Positions 14,391 to 16,647 of a stretch of 16,647 bases of DNA are shown piece by piece. This stretch comes from Muribaculaceae bacterium (lineage in GTDB: Bacteria > Bacteroidota > Bacteroidia > Bacteroidales > Muribaculaceae), in assembly GCA_024400895.1 (NCBI GenBank), contig JAKSMA010000022.1:1-16647 (forward strand), in the 5' to 3' direction. Under the pieces are notes generated by a model. That model saw only the letters and a list, made by a program, of their open reading frames with translations. It made no database searches and was not told the origin of the DNA. The stretch's first letter is position 1; each line of letters starts with the position of its first letter. The translations under genes were made by a program, and so were the position numbers.

Positions 14391-15905
14391 TTATTTAGCG
14401 TAGCTCACAGCACGGGTTTCACGAATCACAGTGATACGCACTTGTCCAGGATATGTGAGTTCGTCTTGAATCTTTTGTGCGATTTCACCACTGAGCTTTT
14501 CGGTTTCTGCATCAGAAATCTTGTCAGCACCAACGATAACACGCAATTCGCGACCAGCTTGAATAGCATAAGTCTTCACAACGCCAGGGTAAGAAAGCGC
14601 GAGGCGTTCAAGGTCGTTAAGACGCTTGATATAAGCCTCTACCACTTCGCGGCGAGCGCCAGGACGAGCGCCAGAGATAGCATCACACACTTGTACGATA
14701 GGAGCATACATGCTGAGAGCCTCTTCTTCGTCGTGGTGAGCGGCAATTGCATTGCAGATATCTGGTTTTTCTTTGAATTTTTCAGCCAATTTACCGATAT
14801 CGTGGAGAAGACCAGCACGGCGTGCTTTCTTAGGATTCAAGCCCAATTCACTTGCCATGATAGCACAGAGATTTGCGGTTTCACGAGAGTGTTGGAGCAA
14901 GTTCTGACCATAGCTTGAACGATATTTCATCTTACCAATCAGGCGAATCATTTCAGGATGCAAGCCATGGATACCCAAGTCAATTGAAGTGCGCTTACCG
15001 GTTTCAACAATTTCTTCTTCCACTTGCTTGCGAACTTTTGCAACCACTTCTTCGATACGAGCTGGGTGAATACGACCGTCGGCCACGAGTTGGTGAAGAG
15101 CCAAACGAGCAATTTCACGACGAACAGGGTCGAAACCAGAAAGCACGATTGCTTCTGGAGTATCATCAACGATGATTTCCACTCCGGTTGCAGCTTCGAG
15201 AGCACGGATATTACGACCCTCACGACCAATGATGCGGCCCTTGATGTCATCGTTATCAATATGGAACACAGTTACAGCATTTTCAATTGCAGTTTCGGTA
15301 GCCACGCGTTGGATAGTTTCAACGATAATTCGTTTTGCTTCCTTGTTGGCTGTCATCTTTGCATCATCCATAATGTCGTTGATGTAAGACGCTGCTGCAG
15401 TTTTTGCTTCATCCTTCAGCGATTCCACAAGTTTCTCCTTAGCTTCTTCAGCAGAAAGACCGCTCACGCGTTCAAGAGTGTCGCGAACACTCATTTCCAT
15501 GCGATCGAGTTCTTTCTTTCTGTCGTCAAGCACTTCACTCTTGTTTTCGAGAGTAGCTTTCAACTTGTCGTTTTCTGCTTGTTGTCTATCGTTTTCAGCC
15601 TTTTTGCGTTGCACATCAGCCTGTTGTTGCTTCACCTGAATCTCATGTTGTTTCAGTTTTGCTTCTTCAGCCTGAACTTTAGAGAGGCGTTGGTTAGCTT
15701 GCTTTTCTGCATCGCTTTTGATAGAAAGGCCTTCTTCTTTACCTTTAATTACTTCGTTGTTCTTTAATACTTCTGCTTCAAGCTTAGCCTTTTCAATGAT
15801 GGTGTTGGCTTGAGATTTCGCATTCTTGCGAGTCACGGCGAGTGTTACGAGCGCACCAACAACGAGCGCTACAATCACCGCGATAGTCAATACTATGTAA
15901 TCCAT
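14391..15905 (-). CDS. rny: Ribonuclease Y with gap in HD domain
   Basis: A membrane-anchored endoribonuclease that starts decay of many mRNAs. From the N-terminus it has one membrane helix (about 3-23), a long charged coiled-coil (about 30-190) and a KH RNA-binding domain with [12 protein letters not shown] (222-233). The HD domain has LLQHS (336-340) and LLHDIGK with H368/D369, then AHHDEEE (389-395), CDAIS (407-411) and the conserved end [17 protein letters not shown]. At 504 residues it is shorter than usual (about 510-520). The shortage maps to one place: after GK at 371-372 the text goes straight to [10 protein letters not shown]. In Bacillus and, from memory, Bacteroides homologues about 16 residues with a conserved His come between. 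The gene heads the rny-ricT-gldH run. Confidence 0.95.
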   Translation of the reverse strand: MDYIVLTIAVIVALVVGALVTLAVTRKNAKSQANTIIEKAKLEAEVLKNNEVIKGKEEGLSIKSDAEKQANQRLSKVQAEEAKLKQHEIQVKQQQADVQRKKAENDRQQAENDKLKATLENKSEVLDDRKKELDRMEMSVRDTLERVSGLSAEEAKEKLVESLKDEAKTAAASYINDIMDDAKMTANKEAKRIIVETIQRVATETAIENAVTVFHIDNDDIKGRIIGREGRNIRALEAATGVEIIVDDTPEAIVLSGFDPVRREIARLALHQLVADGRIHPARIEEVVAKVRKQVEEEIVETGKRTSIDLGIHGLHPEMIRLIGKMKYRSSYGQNLLQHSRETANLCAIMASELGLNPKKARRAGLLHDIGKLAEKFKEKPDICNAIAAHHDEEEALSMYAPIVQVCDAISGARPGARREVVEAYIKRLNDLERLALSYPGVVKTYAIQAGRELRVIVGADKISDAETEKLSGEIAQKIQDELTYPGQVRITVIRETRAVSYAK

Positions 15906-15940
15906 AACGGAATGAATAAAAAATTAAAATATATATTAAT

Positions 15941-16018
15941 AAAAAAGCACCCTCATCAAGAATCGCGACAGAGGCAAAAGCCACCATGCCGGTTACTTGT
16001 AGAGAAGTGCAGGAACCT
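15941..16018 (-). ncRNA. Structured small RNA candidate between zapA and rny, possibly 6S RNA (ssrS)
   Basis: The 164-bp zapA-rny gap on the minus strand contains a stem GCAC(T)TCTC (16010-16002) with GAGGGTGC (15954-15947). The stem has a single bulge and continues past a small internal loop through CAAG/CTTG. Six T follow (15946-15941), as in a factor-independent 3' end. Inside is a GGC/GCC tetraloop. A degenerate -7 box, AAAATTTG (16032-16025), would start a transcript near 16018. zapA adjoins 6S RNA in gammaproteobacteria, and I recall 6S RNA at this place in Bacteroidales, but the sequence match was not tested. Alternatives are a zapA terminator or an rny leader. Confidence 0.45.
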
Positions 16019-16035
16019 TATAAACAAATTTTGAT

Positions 16036-16068
16036 GTGAAACACTGGCTACTATAGCCTTAGTATCAC
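16036..16068 (-). other. Hairpin just downstream of zapA
   Basis: GGCTA (16046-16050) pairs with TAGCC (16054-16058) around a 3-nt loop. An outer GTGA/TCAC pairing (16036-16039 with 16065-16068) lies beyond an internal loop. It starts 2 bp after the zapA stop and lacks a T-run, so it may be a 3' stabilising structure or part of the adjacent RNA. Confidence 0.4.
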
Positions 16069-16069
16069 T

Positions 16070-16381
16070 TTATACTTTTATGACGATTTCGTCGAGTTCT
16101 TTTTCGAAATCGGCCAAAAATTCGTTAGTCGCTTTATTGTCGCGATATGCCAAAGAATAGAGGCGAGCGAACTGGAATGCCACCTTTGCCATCACCTCAT
16201 GTGAAGAGTCGGTCCCCTTGAATCGAGCCATCCACTTGTTCCAAAGTGTATTCACAAGTTTCTCCGACTCTCTGTAGAGGGCTTCATCATCAGCTGGAAT
16301 GCTCATAGCAAAAGGCTTGACATCAGCGATACGAATATTAATATTTTGTTTTTTATCAGTAGTTGGCATAGCATCATTCAT
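16070..16381 (-). CDS. zapA: Cell division protein ZapA
   Basis: A 103-residue ZapA-family protein, a cytoplasmic FtsZ-ring stabiliser. The order is QNINIRIADVKPFAMSIPADDEALYRESEKLVN (a beta-strand pair then helix; the pattern I-x-I-x-I-A followed by P-A-x-x-E is typical), then a long helix through VAFQFARLYSLAYRD to FEKELDEIV. In Bacteroidota, as here, zapA follows a small coiled-coil gene, overlapping it by 8 bp, and stands upstream of rny. An alternative start at the fifth codon (MPTTDK) would trim four residues. Identity rests on the short family pattern plus context. Confidence 0.85.
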   Translation of the reverse strand: MNDAMPTTDKKQNINIRIADVKPFAMSIPADDEALYRESEKLVNTLWNKWMARFKGTDSSHEVMAKVAFQFARLYSLAYRDNKATNEFLADFEKELDEIVIKV

Positions 16382-16647
16382 TTAGTTGAGAGATGCATTT
16401 GTCGATATCCCGCACTAAGGAGGAAATCATTTTCTTAGCTTCTGCAGTTTTCTCGCTATTGGGCACAAAATTTCTTGCCAAAGTGAGATATTGATTATCG
16501 GTTGACAGCCTCTCATTTTCCTTTTTCAAGGCATCCACTTCATTTTGAAGCTCGGCGACAACCTGCTCAAGACGCTCTTTTTCAGCATTAAGCACATGGT
16601 ATTTATCAACCAAAACTTTACTTTTGGTGACAATCCGCGCAAGAGTT
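16374..16647 (-). CDS. Small coiled-coil protein upstream of zapA, 5' end outside window
   Basis: The frame is open from the right edge to the TGA at 16376-16374; at least 90 codons are visible. It encodes a heptad-like coiled coil (LNAEKERLEQVVAELQNEV and LKKENERLSTDN), then LARNFVPNSEKTAEAKKMISSLVRDIDKCISQLNE. A TTG at 16613-16611 could be read as a start, but the frame continues upstream with LARIVTKSKVL, the expected first helix, so the gene more likely begins beyond the window. This small protein is a regular partner of zapA in Bacteroidales. It resembles ZapB in form, and a division role is inferred from context only. Confidence 0.7.
   Translation of the reverse strand, partial: TLARIVTKSKVLVDKYHVLNAEKERLEQVVAELQNEVDALKKENERLSTDNQYLTLARNFVPNSEKTAEAKKMISSLVRDIDKCISQLNE

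Noticed and set aside
14085..14918. 277-codon plus-strand frame opposite ricT and rny
   Set aside because: It spans two well-supported minus-strand genes and has no family features.
15024..15767. 247-codon plus-strand frame opposite rny
   Set aside because: It is the antisense of the RNase Y coiled-coil and KH region; the composition is Phe/Leu/Cys-rich as expected from a complement shadow.

Overview
The window looks like chromosomal core DNA from a member of the Bacteroidales (phylum Bacteroidota). Four observations support this. Several genes are preceded by the Bacteroidota-type -7 box TAnnTTTG, in some cases with a TTG about 16-21 bp further upstream. Shine-Dalgarno sequences are mostly absent. 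GldH and a thioredoxin-like protein with a DUF5106-like layout are present. The PheS, RicT, RNase Y and Cca sequences are of the Bacteroides/Prevotella kind. No tRNA, rRNA, CRISPR array, integrase or intact insertion sequence was seen.

Left part (1-5475). A minus-strand pair, ybaK then aroC, runs off the left edge. It is divergent from an exported thioredoxin-like protein, and the two promoters interlock. The thioredoxin gene converges on tilS with a 28-bp overlap of the coding ends. tilS is divergent from pheS, which ends in a clear terminator and is followed by nth. This is translation-fidelity and DNA-repair housekeeping.

Middle (5476-10677). A 379-bp gap without a recognisable gene holds a long imperfect inverted repeat and the terminator of a minus-strand GH5 glycoside hydrolase lipoprotein. 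The GH5 promoter sits between the arms of a perfect 10-bp inverted repeat. Next come an outer-membrane beta-barrel protein with its own promoter and terminator, then a plus-strand run: CCA-adding-type nucleotidyltransferase, TRIC/UPF0126 membrane protein and GtrA-like membrane protein.

Right part (10682-16647, all minus strand). The transcription order is coiled-coil protein (5' end outside), zapA, a structured RNA candidate, rny, ricT, gldH, a HAD phosphatase and an M24 peptidase. From rny onward the genes overlap or are separated by only 9 bp, so this is probably one operon. It joins cell-division factors to RNase Y and to RicT, the protein that redirects RNase Y in Bacillus.

Three conserved genes depart from family consensus at critical places. 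RNase Y lacks about 16 residues right after the HD motif, including a conserved His. PheS has lost the class II motif-3 arginine within a cluster of changes. AroC diverges just where its GRHDPC motif should begin, at the window edge. These may be real or may be sequence errors. They are the strongest oddities here. I did not find a wholly new multi-gene system.
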